Shown here: piece by piece, positions 1 through 5,674 of the stretch
How positions within the stretch are numbered: the stretch's first letter is position 1
How the letters are laid out: every line of letters begins with the position of its first letter
DNA from: Sphingomonadales bacterium
Lineage (GTDB): Bacteria; Pseudomonadota; Alphaproteobacteria; Sphingomonadales; Sphingomonadaceae
Length of the DNA: 10,568 nucleotides
Direction of reading: 5' to 3'
Assembly (NCBI GenBank): GCA_004292705.1
Contig: RDXA01000402.1
Span: 1 to 10,568, forward strand
Position numbers and translations under genes: made by a program
Notes under the pieces: generated by a model
Databases searched by the model: none
What the model was told of the DNA's origin: nothing
Seen by the model: the letters and a program-made list of their open reading frames with translations, nothing else

Positions 1-221
1 ATGCTGCCTACCGCCGTGCTCTGATGCGCGGTAAAGAAGGTCAGCTGGTAGGACGGGATCGCCAGCGCGGGCGCGCGAAGTTGCTGGCCGGTGAAACCCG
101 AGAACTTCAACGGGAATGCGGTCGCGCCTTGTGCCAGCAGTGGAATTTCCACTGCGATCGCCGCGCAGCCTGCGGCAAAGCCTGCCATCACAGCACGGCG
201 CGAGAATTTGTGCTTTTCCAT
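1..221 (-). CDS. Exported protein with twin-arginine-like signal (partial, C-terminus missing)
   Basis: The leftward gene starts at ATG 221-219 and runs off the left edge, leaving 73 complete codons. The N-terminus reads MEKHKFSRRAVMAGFAAG, then an Ala-rich hydrophobic stretch ending near LLAQGATA. The S-R-R-A-V-M core resembles the Tat motif (S/T-R-R-x-F-L-K) but lacks the Phe and the Lys, so Sec export is also possible. The visible mature part contains a short FPLKFSGFTG segment and an Ile-Pro-Ser-Tyr segment that looks like a beta strand. I do not recognise the family. The start is supported by a G-rich run followed by AAAG about 4-12 nt upstream; that run lies inside a perfect hairpin (225-252), so translation may be modulated. 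An exported or envelope protein is fairly safe; anything more specific is not. Confidence 0.7.
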   Translation of the reverse strand, partial: MEKHKFSRRAVMAGFAAGCAAIAVEIPLLAQGATAFPLKFSGFTGQQLRAPALAIPSYQLTFFTAHQSTAVGS

Positions 222-224
222 CGA

Positions 225-252
225 CTTTCCCCCCAGAACGATCGGGGGAAAG
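225..252 (-). promoter_or_regulatory. Hairpin covering the ribosome binding site of the 221-1 gene
   Basis: A perfect 9-bp inverted repeat, CTTTCCCCC at 225-233 against GGGGGAAAG at 244-252 with a 10-nt spacer, lies 3 nt upstream of the ATG at 221. In the leftward mRNA the downstream arm is the purine-rich segment that would serve as Shine-Dalgarno sequence, so folding would hide it. Control of translation by this fold is an inference; a neutral or mRNA-stabilising role is also possible. Confidence 0.45.
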
Positions 253-548
253 CCTAACAAATCCGCAAAGCCTTTGGCAAGGTCACCGTCTCGCCCCTCA
301 GCGCGGAAGCTCCGTAGCGCCCATCAGCGCCTCGTCCAGCTGAAGCAGTCGCAAATCCGGTATCAAAACTCAGCAGAAACTGTTTGGCCGCCGGACATTC
401 TGATTTGTGCTGCTTCTGAGCCGTCAACAGAACCGCGAAACGCTTGGCTTCATGTCTCAAAACCACCCATCCCCGGTCATTCGCTTTCCCAGCTCGTTTC
501 CCTAAAAGCGGTCATGCGACAGGCCTTGTGTCGTGGGCCTTCGGAAAA
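253..548. other. Intergenic stretch without recognisable gene
   Basis: About 300 bases separate the leader of the leftward exported-protein gene from the FNR-type site of the cytochrome gene. Short open frames occur on both strands (for example 254-466 on the minus strand and 91-552 on the plus strand). None has a convincing ribosome binding site, a known motif or normal codon bias, and the longest plus-strand frame overlaps the exported-protein gene antisense. The stretch appears less GC-rich than the surrounding genes. It probably holds the promoter of the leftward gene, but I could not identify clear -35/-10 elements. Confidence 0.5.
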
Positions 549-562
549 TTGATCTTGATCAA
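549..562 (+). promoter_or_regulatory. FNR/FixK/Anr-type binding site upstream of cytochrome c
   Basis: TTGATCTTGATCAA is a perfect match to the FNR/FixK-family consensus TTGAT-N4-ATCAA. It is centred 41.5 bases upstream of the A of the cytochrome ATG at 597. Class II activation by FNR/CRP-type proteins places the site at -41.5 from the transcription start, and GATAGA (585-590), with ATA at the middle of a -10 hexamer, sits where the -10 element would then fall. That geometry would put transcription start at or near the start codon. However, a possible AGGA Shine-Dalgarno (583-586) argues for a start further upstream. Oxygen-dependent control is inferred from the site and the target. Confidence 0.7.
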
Positions 563-596
563 GGCAGCGTTGCCCGAAGCACAGGATAGAAGCACC

Positions 597-989
597 ATGA
601 CCCAGCACCCCCTTCGCGCGCTTGCGCTCGTCGCCGCACCGCTTCTGGCGCTGTCCGCTTGTCAGACGCCCGGCACCGAGAGCCCGCCGCCGATGGTGGG
701 CAAGAGCACCTCGCCCTCGCCCGATACCCGCGCACCCGCTTTCGTCGAGGCGGCGTGCGGGGGGTGCCATGCGGTCGAACCGCCGTTCCTCTCGCCCAAC
801 CCGGCCTCGCCCAGCTTTGCCGCGATCGCCAACCGCAACGGCTTGTCGGAGCAGACATTGGCCGACTGGCTGGAGGACGCGCACAACTATCCCGAGATGA
901 TGGACTTCACGCTCACCCGCCCGCAAATCGACCAGATCGCCGCCTATATGGTGACACTGCGCAAGGCCGGATACGTGCCGGACGAATGA
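597..989 (+). CDS. Small class I-type c-type cytochrome, predicted lipoprotein
   Basis: This 130-residue protein has a lipoprotein signal peptide with a lipobox ending LSAC (Cys22), then a Ser/Pro-rich linker (about 24-47). A single haem-binding CGGCH motif follows at residues 54-58 in a Cys-x-x-Cys-His context. Met101 or Met102 (in YPEMMDF) is the likely sixth, axial haem ligand, and the end (IAAYMVTLRKAG) is the usual C-terminal helix of mono-haem cytochromes c. It should be lipid-anchored on the periplasmic side of a membrane and carry one covalent haem for electron transfer. The partner oxidase or reductase is not visible. The ATG at 597 is chosen because it starts exactly at the signal peptide; upstream in-frame starts would place non-signal sequence before it. 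A perfect FNR/FixK-type box lies 35 nt upstream, suggesting induction at low oxygen. Confidence 0.9.
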   Translation: MTQHPLRALALVAAPLLALSACQTPGTESPPPMVGKSTSPSPDTRAPAFVEAACGGCHAVEPPFLSPNPASPSFAAIANRNGLSEQTLADWLEDAHNYPEMMDFTLTRPQIDQIAAYMVTLRKAGYVPDE

Positions 990-1074
990 CTTTCCTACAG
1001 GGGGTGAGCGGAGTTAGAGTCCGTGTGAAGCCACCATTGGCGGCCTGTTCTTTGCCATCGTCAGCCACCCGCCC

Positions 1075-1099
1075 CGCTTTTGCCCGAAGCGCGGTTTTT
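1075..1099 (+). terminator. Weak candidate terminator downstream of cytochrome c
   Basis: CGCTT (1075-1079) can pair with AAGCG (1087-1091) around a 7-nt loop. After three more bases comes a run of five T (1095-1099). The stem is only 5 bp and the T-run is not directly adjacent, so this is a weak rho-independent candidate. It lies about 85 bases past the cytochrome stop. Confidence 0.3.
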
Positions 1100-1206
1100 C
1101 CGATCTAGGACAGTGTCTCATGTGTCTCCTACAGACAGGAAACCCCGGCCCAAGATGAACGGCGCGGCCCTACAATGCGGCCCCACGACCGACTCGGCAA
1201 ACGCAA

Positions 1207-1308
1207 GCTCGGCTGCGCAGCAGCCGCGAGCGCACGGCGCGAGCCGCAGGCGCTCAAGCCCGAAGGGCTTGAAACAGCGCCGAGGACGCTCGCCCGGAGG
1301 GGCGAGCG
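1207..1308. repeat. Three consecutive hairpins in the convergent intergenic region
   Basis: The 326-base gap between the convergent cytochrome and adenosine kinase genes (990-1315) holds no credible gene, but its right third is strongly palindromic. Hairpin 1: GCTCGGCTGC (1207-1216) pairs with 1220-1231, with a 2-nt bulge. Hairpin 2: TCAAGCCC (1254-1261), loop GAA, GGGCTTGA (1265-1272), extended by GGCGCT (1249-1254) against AGCGCC (1276-1281). Hairpin 3: a perfect 9-bp stem CGCTCGCCC (1287-1295), loop GGAG, GGGCGAGCG (1300-1308), starting 7 nt past the kinase stop. None has a clear T-run on its 3' side in either direction, so they may protect 3' ends, act as rho-type or bidirectional termination signals, or be a repeated element. 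Confidence 0.55.
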
Positions 1309-1315
1309 CAAAACC

Positions 1316-2317
1316 TCAAAGCCGCTCGGCCATCAGCGCCTGCATATCGGCTTCGGGACGCGGGCCGTAGTGCGAGATCACCTCCGAGGCGCAGATCGCC
1401 CCGCGCTTGAGGCAACGGGTCAGCGGCTCGCCCTTGACGTAGCCCGACAGGAAGCCTGCGGCGAACTGGTCGCCCGCGCCGGTGGTGTCGACCACCTTGA
1501 TCACCGGCACGGCGGCGACTTCGGCCCGTTCGCCATGCGCAATCGCGACCGCGCCCTTCTCTGAGCGGGTGGCCACCAGCACCGGCACCTTGCCCGCAAC
1601 CGCCGCGAGACCCGCTTCGAACTCATCCTCGCCGGTCAGCGTCGCCAGCTCGCTCTCGTTGACGAACAGGATGTCGATGATGCCCTCTTCGATCATGCTG
1701 CGGAAATCGTCGCCGTGGCGGTCGATCACGAAGCTTTCGCTGGCGGTGAAGGCGATCTTGCGCCCGGCATTGCGCGCGACCTCGATCGCGCGGCGCATGG
1801 CGCGGCGGGGCTCTTCCGGATCCCACAGGTAGCCCTCGAGATAGAGGATCGCGCCGCTGGCGATCAGCGCTTCGTCGAGGGCTGCGGCGGGCAGGAACTG
1901 GCCCGCGCCGAGGAAGGTGTTCATCGTGCGCTCGCCATCGGGGGTGACGAAGATCAGGACGCGGCCCGTCGCCGGCTCGCCTTCCCGCGCCGGGGTGTCG
2001 AAATCGATGCCGGTGGCGCGCATGTCATGGCGGAACACCTTGCCGAGCTGGTCTTCGGCGACCTGGCCGATGAAGGCGCATTGCAGGCCAAGCGTGGCGA
2101 GGCCCGCCAGCGTGTTCGCCGCCGAGCCGCCCGAGATCTCGCGCGCGGGAGGCATGGCTTCGTAGAGCTCGTCGGCCCGCGCCTCGTCGATCAGGGTCAT
2201 GCCGCCGCGATTGAGCTGGAGTTCGTCGATCAGCTCCTCCTCGCACGAGGCAATGACGTCGACCACGGCATTGCCGATGGCGATCACGTCATAACGGGGC
2301 GGGGTAGAGTCGGTCAC
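1316..2317 (-). CDS. Adenosine kinase (PfkB/ribokinase family)
   Basis: This 333-residue sugar/nucleoside kinase belongs to the PfkB family and would phosphorylate adenosine (or a related nucleoside or sugar) with ATP in the cytosol, for purine salvage. The N-terminal strand YDVIAIGNAVVDVIA (9-23) is the usual first beta strand. GGSAANT (63-69) is the PfkB N-terminal signature region, FVNESELA lies at 218-225, and DTTGAGDQFAAGFL (277-290) is the C-terminal signature with the anion hole and catalytic Asp283. Length and the MTLID segment (40-44) fit the bacterial adenosine kinase subgroup. The GTG at 2317 is chosen because AAGGA lies 8 nt upstream and the protein then begins just before the conserved strand; the open frame extends 37 codons further with a low-complexity Arg/Ala sequence that family members lack. 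It is divergent from the lipoprotein gene, with 128 nt between them. Substrate is inferred from overall resemblance. Confidence 0.9.
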   Translation of the reverse strand: MTDSTPPRYDVIAIGNAVVDVIASCEEELIDELQLNRGGMTLIDEARADELYEAMPPAREISGGSAANTLAGLATLGLQCAFIGQVAEDQLGKVFRHDMRATGIDFDTPAREGEPATGRVLIFVTPDGERTMNTFLGAGQFLPAAALDEALIASGAILYLEGYLWDPEEPRRAMRRAIEVARNAGRKIAFTASESFVIDRHGDDFRSMIEEGIIDILFVNESELATLTGEDEFEAGLAAVAGKVPVLVATRSEKGAVAIAHGERAEVAAVPVIKVVDTTGAGDQFAAGFLSGYVKGEPLTRCLKRGAICASEVISHYGPRPEADMQALMAERL

Positions 2318-2445
2318 AGGCGGGTTCCTTGCATCGTGGTTGCGAGCGCGCCTAGCCGCCTTCGCCGCCCGCGCCAAGCCATCTGTGCGTGGGCCGGAAT
2401 CCGTCCGTTGACTTCGCTCAGTTGCCACCCCATCGCACGGGGGTC

Positions 2446-2841
2446 ATGCTTCGCCTCGTCCTCCTTGCCATGCTTGCCGCGCTGCTTGGCGGCTGCGCTG
2501 GTGGAAGTGGTCCTGCCACCGCCCGTCCGGCGGCCAAACCGGGCGTACCGCGCGGCAGCAATGCGGTTGTACCGAAAGTCATGGCCCGCGCTGGATTGGA
2601 GGGCGTGATCGGCCAGCCGGCCGCTGCGCTGACCCGGCGCCTCGGTGCGCCGCGGCTTGATCTTGCCGAGGCCGACGCGCGCAAGCTGCAGTTCTCCGGG
2701 CGTTCTTGCGTGCTCGACATCTACCTCTACCCCCTAAGCGCCGGGGCGGAGCCTTCCGCCACCCATGTCGAGGCCCGCCTGCGGCAAGGCGGGGCGGCCG
2801 TCGATCCGGGGGCCTGCATCCGCGAGGTGGAGGGCCGGTAA
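2446..2841 (+). CDS. Small predicted lipoprotein of unknown function
   Basis: This 131-residue protein has a short hydrophobic N-terminus and a lipobox ending LLGGC (Cys17), so it is probably a lipoprotein anchored in the periplasm. An Ala/Pro/Gly-rich linker (18-42) follows. The rest has a segment GLEGVIGQPAAALTRRLG resembling the small helical start of SmpA/OmlA-like domains, in which a GMSx-V/L-x-x-LG pattern is common; this resemblance is weak. Two Cys in the mature part (in SGRSCVLDIY and PGACIREVE) could form a disulfide. ATG 2446 is chosen because it starts at the signal sequence, with GGGGGTC directly upstream. TTGACT (2408-2413) could be a -35 element, but no good -10 is seen. The next rightward gene starts 60 nt after the stop and may be co-transcribed. 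Function unknown. Confidence 0.75.
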   Translation: MLRLVLLAMLAALLGGCAGGSGPATARPAAKPGVPRGSNAVVPKVMARAGLEGVIGQPAAALTRRLGAPRLDLAEADARKLQFSGRSCVLDIYLYPLSAGAEPSATHVEARLRQGGAAVDPGACIREVEGR

Positions 2842-2901
2842 CGCCGCCTTAAGCCTGTTCGTGGCATGGCCGTCGGGACATCCAAGGGAAAGCGACCGGG
2901 A

Positions 2902-3843
2902 ATGACCACGCAATTCATCGACATCGCTGCGCGCGCCGCGGCCGACGGCCAGATCACCGCCGAGGAGCTGCTGGCCCTGCGCCGCGAAGGCTGGGGAGAC
3001 GGGGTCATCACCCGCGCCGAAGCCGAGGCGCTGTTCGTGCTCAACAATTCGCTCGGAGAACGCAGCACCGAATGGTGCGACTTCTTCGTCGAGGCGATTG
3101 GCGAATTCGTGCTCAACGGCACCCCGCCGCGCCTGCAATGCAACGACGAGGAAGCCCAGTGGCTGATCGACCAGATCGACCATGACGGCGTTGTTGAAAG
3201 CATGGTCGAACTCGAAACCATGGTGCGCATCATCGAGCGCGCCGAAAACACCCCCGACCGGCTCAAGACCTACGTGCTCGCCCAGGTCGAGCGCGAAGTG
3301 CTGAGCGGAACCGGCCCCACCCGCTGCGGCGGGGAACTGAGTGCGACGCATATCAGCACGGCCGAATGCCGCATCATCCGCCGGGTGATCTGGGCGAGCG
3401 GCGGCCACGGCCCCGCCGCCGTCACGCGGTTCGATGCGGAAATGCTGTTCCGCCTGAAGGACGAGACCCTCGCCGAGGAAAACGCGGCCGAGTGGGACGA
3501 TCTGTTCATCGACGGGATTGCCAACTATCTCAAGGGCTTCACCCTTCAGCACGCACAGGTGAGCCACGAACGCAAGCGGGAGCTGGAGGCCTTCGTCGCC
3601 GACAACCGGGCGAATGTCGGCCGCTTTATGGGCCAGGTCGCAAAGGAAGCGCCGCAGGTGCTCAACCACCTCGGCAAGGTGTTCGGCAAGAAGAAGAGCG
3701 GGCCGGACTACGGCGCGCTGGCCGCCGCGGGCGAAGTGGTCACAGATTACGAAAACGCCTGGCTTGAAGGCATGATCGACGCCGATGGCGAGATCGATGA
3801 TCTGGAAAGCCGCCTGATCGCGCGGCTCGCCACAGAAATGTAA
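2902..3843 (+). CDS. Acidic protein with duplicated TerB/EF-hand-like units
   Basis: This 313-residue protein is acidic and predicted largely helical; no signal peptide or membrane segment is visible. It appears to be a tandem duplication. Residues 18-73 (ITAEELLALRREGWGDGVIT onward) align with 151-212, sharing T-AE, RR, W, VITR/VTR, AE-LF and EW-D-F. A WLxxxIDxDG segment occurs both at 87-96 and at 287-296. DG-type acidic motifs (A14-D-G16, G32-D-G34, D93-H-D-G96, D293-A-D-G296) resemble TerB-family or degenerate EF-hand loops, so divalent metal binding is possible but unproven. ATG 2902 is preferred over the in-frame ATG at 2866 because AAGGGAAAG lies about 9 nt upstream of it. The stop is 4 nt from the stop of the convergent gene. 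I do not know its function. Confidence 0.75.
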   Translation: MTTQFIDIAARAAADGQITAEELLALRREGWGDGVITRAEAEALFVLNNSLGERSTEWCDFFVEAIGEFVLNGTPPRLQCNDEEAQWLIDQIDHDGVVESMVELETMVRIIERAENTPDRLKTYVLAQVEREVLSGTGPTRCGGELSATHISTAECRIIRRVIWASGGHGPAAVTRFDAEMLFRLKDETLAEENAAEWDDLFIDGIANYLKGFTLQHAQVSHERKRELEAFVADNRANVGRFMGQVAKEAPQVLNHLGKVFGKKKSGPDYGALAAAGEVVTDYENAWLEGMIDADGEIDDLESRLIARLATEM

Positions 3844-3847
3844 CGAG

Positions 3848-4297
3848 CTAGCTGTCGAATTCGAGCGGGGCGGCAGCGCCCCCTTGCTTCGGCAGCGGCC
3901 CGCTTGGCGGGATAGCGGGGACGGGAATTCCGCTCTCGGGTGGTTTGCGGCGGCGCTTGCCTCCGAGATTGACCTTGAGCGCGGACAAGTGTGCGATCTC
4001 GGCGCGAAGCAGGATGCGCTCCTCGCTATCGGTTGCGGCGTCCAGCTTAAACCTTAGTGCGACCAGCTCATGTTCGATCAGCGCAGCGATGTGCAAGGCT
4101 TCGGCATGACGGCGCAGGTCGCGCTGTACCCGGCCAGCGCGGTCTTCGTGCGTGCGTTGCTGCGCGATACGCTCCATCTCGAGTCGATAGCGCCGCTCGT
4201 TCTCGATCGCGCGCGCAGCGATGGTGCGCCGATGCCCGCCAGCATTGCGCATCAATTCTTCAAAGCTCTGTTTCGGGGGCGATTTCTTGTCAGCCAT
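3848..4297 (-). CDS. Charged, probably coiled-coil protein of unknown function
   Basis: This 149-residue protein has no signal peptide or membrane span. Residues about 20-110 are very rich in Arg, Glu, Ala and Leu with heptad-like spacing (for example ENERRYRLEMERIAQQR and IEHELVALRFKL), suggesting a long helix or coiled coil. A basic KRRRKPP patch near 113-119 is followed by a Pro/Gly-rich tail. The fold could suit a DNA-, RNA- or membrane-surface-associated role, but no family is recognised. It lies 42 nt downstream of the sufA-like stop on the same strand, so it may be read through from the SUF operon. The ATG at 4297 has no clear purine-rich Shine-Dalgarno, unlike most genes here. Its 3' end is 4 nt from the stop of the convergent duplicated-unit gene. 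Confidence 0.65.
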   Translation of the reverse strand: MADKKSPPKQSFEELMRNAGGHRRTIAARAIENERRYRLEMERIAQQRTHEDRAGRVQRDLRRHAEALHIAALIEHELVALRFKLDAATDSEERILLRAEIAHLSALKVNLGGKRRRKPPESGIPVPAIPPSGPLPKQGGAAAPLEFDS

Positions 4298-4325
4298 GAT
4301 GGTGCATTACCACACCAACACAGCA

Positions 4326-4341
4326 AAGGCGAATCCGCCTT
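4326..4341 (-). terminator. Short stem-loop at the end of the SUF operon
   Basis: In the leftward direction AAGGCG (4341-4336), loop GATT, CGCCTT (4331-4326) forms a perfect 6-bp stem that overlaps the stop codon of the sufA-like gene. Only about three T follow before GC-containing sequence, so it is at best a weak or partial terminator; read-through into the 4297-3848 gene is plausible. Confidence 0.3.
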
Positions 4342-4705
4342 ACACCATGAAACTTTCGCCGCAGCCGCAGGCGCCCTTGGCGTTGGGGTTCTCGAACACG
4401 AAGCCGGCGGTGAAGTCGTCCTCGCGCCAGTCCATTAGGCTTCCCACGAGATAGAGCACGCTCGCCCCGTCGATGTAGAACACGCCGCCAGGGGTGACGA
4501 TCCTCTCGTCGAACTTGGCTTCCGAAGAGACGTAGTCGACCGAGTAGGCCAGCCCCGAACAACCGCGGCGCGGGGTCGACAGCTTGACGCCGATCGCATC
4601 AGCAGGCGCCTTCGCCATCAGTTCGGCGACGCGCGCCTCTGCGCTGGACGTCAGTGTGACGGCAGCCTTGGGCGCGGGGCGGGCGGTGGTGGTGGTCTCG
4701 GTCAT
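4340..4705 (-). CDS. sufA: SufA/HesB/IscA-type iron-sulfur carrier
   Basis: This 121-residue A-type carrier receives Fe-S clusters from the SufBCD scaffold and passes them to apoproteins in the cytosol. The three conserved cluster-binding cysteines are all present: Cys49 in RRGCSGLAY, and Cys113 and Cys115 in the C-terminal CGCGESF. The middle SVLYLVGSLMDW...FTAGFVFENPNAKG is the usual family pattern. Length is close to the family norm (about 105-125), with an extra Thr/Ala/Pro tail of about 14 residues at the N-terminus. The start ATG 4705-4703 overlaps the stop of the upstream acetyltransferase gene as ATGA. A longer in-frame start at 4831 exists but would add unrelated sequence. It is the last typical SUF gene of the operon. 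Operon context favours SufA, though IscA/ErpA-like naming is possible. Confidence 0.92.
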   Translation of the reverse strand: MTETTTTARPAPKAAVTLTSSAEARVAELMAKAPADAIGVKLSTPRRGCSGLAYSVDYVSSEAKFDERIVTPGGVFYIDGASVLYLVGSLMDWREDDFTAGFVFENPNAKGACGCGESFMV

Positions 4706-5196
4706 GTCAGCCTCTTCTGCCAGAACAGCGCGTGCCCGGTGGCGGGATCGAGCTGGTAGTCGCCAAAGCCGCACGCGGCGTAGAGATGCCGCGCCGGGTT
4801 CCCGCTCAACACCTCCAATGTGATCTTGCAAGCCCCGCGCTTCAAGGCCTCCGCCTCGACAGCGGCCAGCAGCGCCTTGCCGATCCCCGTGCCTCGGTGG
4901 CCGGGCAGCACCGCCAGATCATGGATATTGACCAGCGGACCGGCGGCGAAGGTCGAATAGCCCATGAAGCAATTGGCGAGGCCGACGGCCTCATGATCCA
5001 GCCGTGCCAATAGCGAGAACGCCTGCGGGTTGGCGGCCAGATCGCCCGCCAGCCGTTCCTTCACGTCATCGCCGATCGGTGTGCCGCCGCCCATTGGATC
5101 GCGCGCATAGGCATCGAGCAGCGCGATCACATCTGCCGCATCGCGTGGGTCGGCATAGTCGGCGATCCCGATGGTCAAGGCGGGCGCTTCGATCAC
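4702..5196 (-). CDS. GNAT-family N-acetyltransferase
   Basis: This 164-residue protein has the GNAT fold, which transfers an acetyl group from acetyl-CoA to an amine. The acetyl-CoA-binding motif A is clear: strand VNIHDLAVLPG (89-99) followed by HRGTGIGKALL (100-110), with the R/Q-x-x-G-x-G/A loop. Motif B-like SGNPARHLYAACGF (131-144) follows, as usual. It has no signal peptide and is presumably cytosolic. The substrate cannot be told; a small-molecule amine or a protein N-terminus or lysine are all possible. The GTG start at 5196 overlaps the sufT stop as GTGA, and its own stop overlaps the sufA-like start as ATGA, so it is embedded in the SUF operon. No role in Fe-S assembly is established for such enzymes; the position could be incidental or regulatory. 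Confidence 0.88.
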   Translation of the reverse strand: MIEAPALTIGIADYADPRDAADVIALLDAYARDPMGGGTPIGDDVKERLAGDLAANPQAFSLLARLDHEAVGLANCFMGYSTFAAGPLVNIHDLAVLPGHRGTGIGKALLAAVEAEALKRGACKITLEVLSGNPARHLYAACGFGDYQLDPATGHALFWQKRLT

Positions 5197-5669
5197 AGCA
5201 TCCCCAGTTCAAGCCGCGCTTCGTCGCTCATCTTGTGCGGTCCCCACGGCGGGTCCCACACCAGATTGACCTCGGCATCGCGTATTCCCGGCACGGAAGC
5301 GACGCGCAGTTCCACCTCACCGGGCATCGATTCGGCCACCGGGCAATGCGGTGTGGTCAGCGTCATGGTGACGGTCGCGTCCCGGTTGTCGTCCACTTCG
5401 ACCCCGTAGATCAGGCCAAGATCGTAGATGTTGACCGGAATTTCCGGGTCAAAGATCTCGCGCAGGGCGGCAATTACGTCGGCCTGCAAGTCGCTGCCTT
5501 CACCGCCAACAGCGCCATCCGCAGGCTTGGCGGCGAGGAAGCCTTCAAGATAGTCGCGGGTGCGAGGCGCTTGCGCGGCGGGCGCGGCATCAGAGTCGAT
5601 TGCATCCTCCACCCGTGCGCGGGGCGGCTTGCTTGCGGTCATGTCCGAAGGGTCGATTGAGCTGTCCAT
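5193..5669 (-). CDS. sufT: SufT-like Fe-S assembly protein (MIP18/DUF59 family)
   Basis: This 158-residue protein ends in a MIP18/DUF59 domain, the family that helps mature Fe-S proteins and is often encoded in SUF operons. Signatures are DPEIPVNIYDLGLIY (74-88), the conserved Cys109 in LTTPHCPVAESMPG, and the C-terminal WDPPWGPHKMSDEARLELG. The domain itself is about 95-100 residues; the first 60 or so are a variable Ala/Asp/Pro-rich extension, probably disordered. Two starts are possible: ATG 5678, which overlaps the sufS stop as ATGA, and ATG 5669. I chose 5669 because AAGGA lies 8 nt upstream of it; the difference is three residues. The stop overlaps the acetyltransferase GTG start. It probably acts in the cytosol in late cluster delivery, as known for family members. 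Confidence 0.9.
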   Translation of the reverse strand: MDSSIDPSDMTASKPPRARVEDAIDSDAAPAAQAPRTRDYLEGFLAAKPADGAVGGEGSDLQADVIAALREIFDPEIPVNIYDLGLIYGVEVDDNRDATVTMTLTTPHCPVAESMPGEVELRVASVPGIRDAEVNLVWDPPWGPHKMSDEARLELGML

Positions 5670-5674
5670 CGCTC

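Noticed and set aside
489..540. Possible remnant of a dispersed intergenic repeat around AAAGCGGTCAT
   Set aside because: The segment reminded me of short motifs seen between sphingomonad genes, but there is no second copy or clear palindrome in this window to support it.
91..552. Plus-strand open frame across the left intergenic region
   Set aside because: It overlaps the exported-protein gene antisense, has no ribosome binding site, and no protein motif is visible.
1031..1060. GCCACC-ATT-GGCGGC stem as a terminator after the cytochrome gene
   Set aside because: The stem contains a mismatch and is followed only by a mixed CTGTTCTTTG sequence, so it is too weak to list.
1715..2608. Long plus-strand open frame opposite adenosine kinase
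   Set aside because: It is antisense to a well-supported kinase gene, with Arg/Asp/His-rich composition typical of shadow frames in GC-rich DNA and no known motif.
2734..3669. 311-codon minus-strand open frame opposite the duplicated-unit gene
   Set aside because: The plus strand has internal duplication at protein level and a good ribosome binding site; the minus-strand frame has neither and also overlaps the lipoprotein gene.
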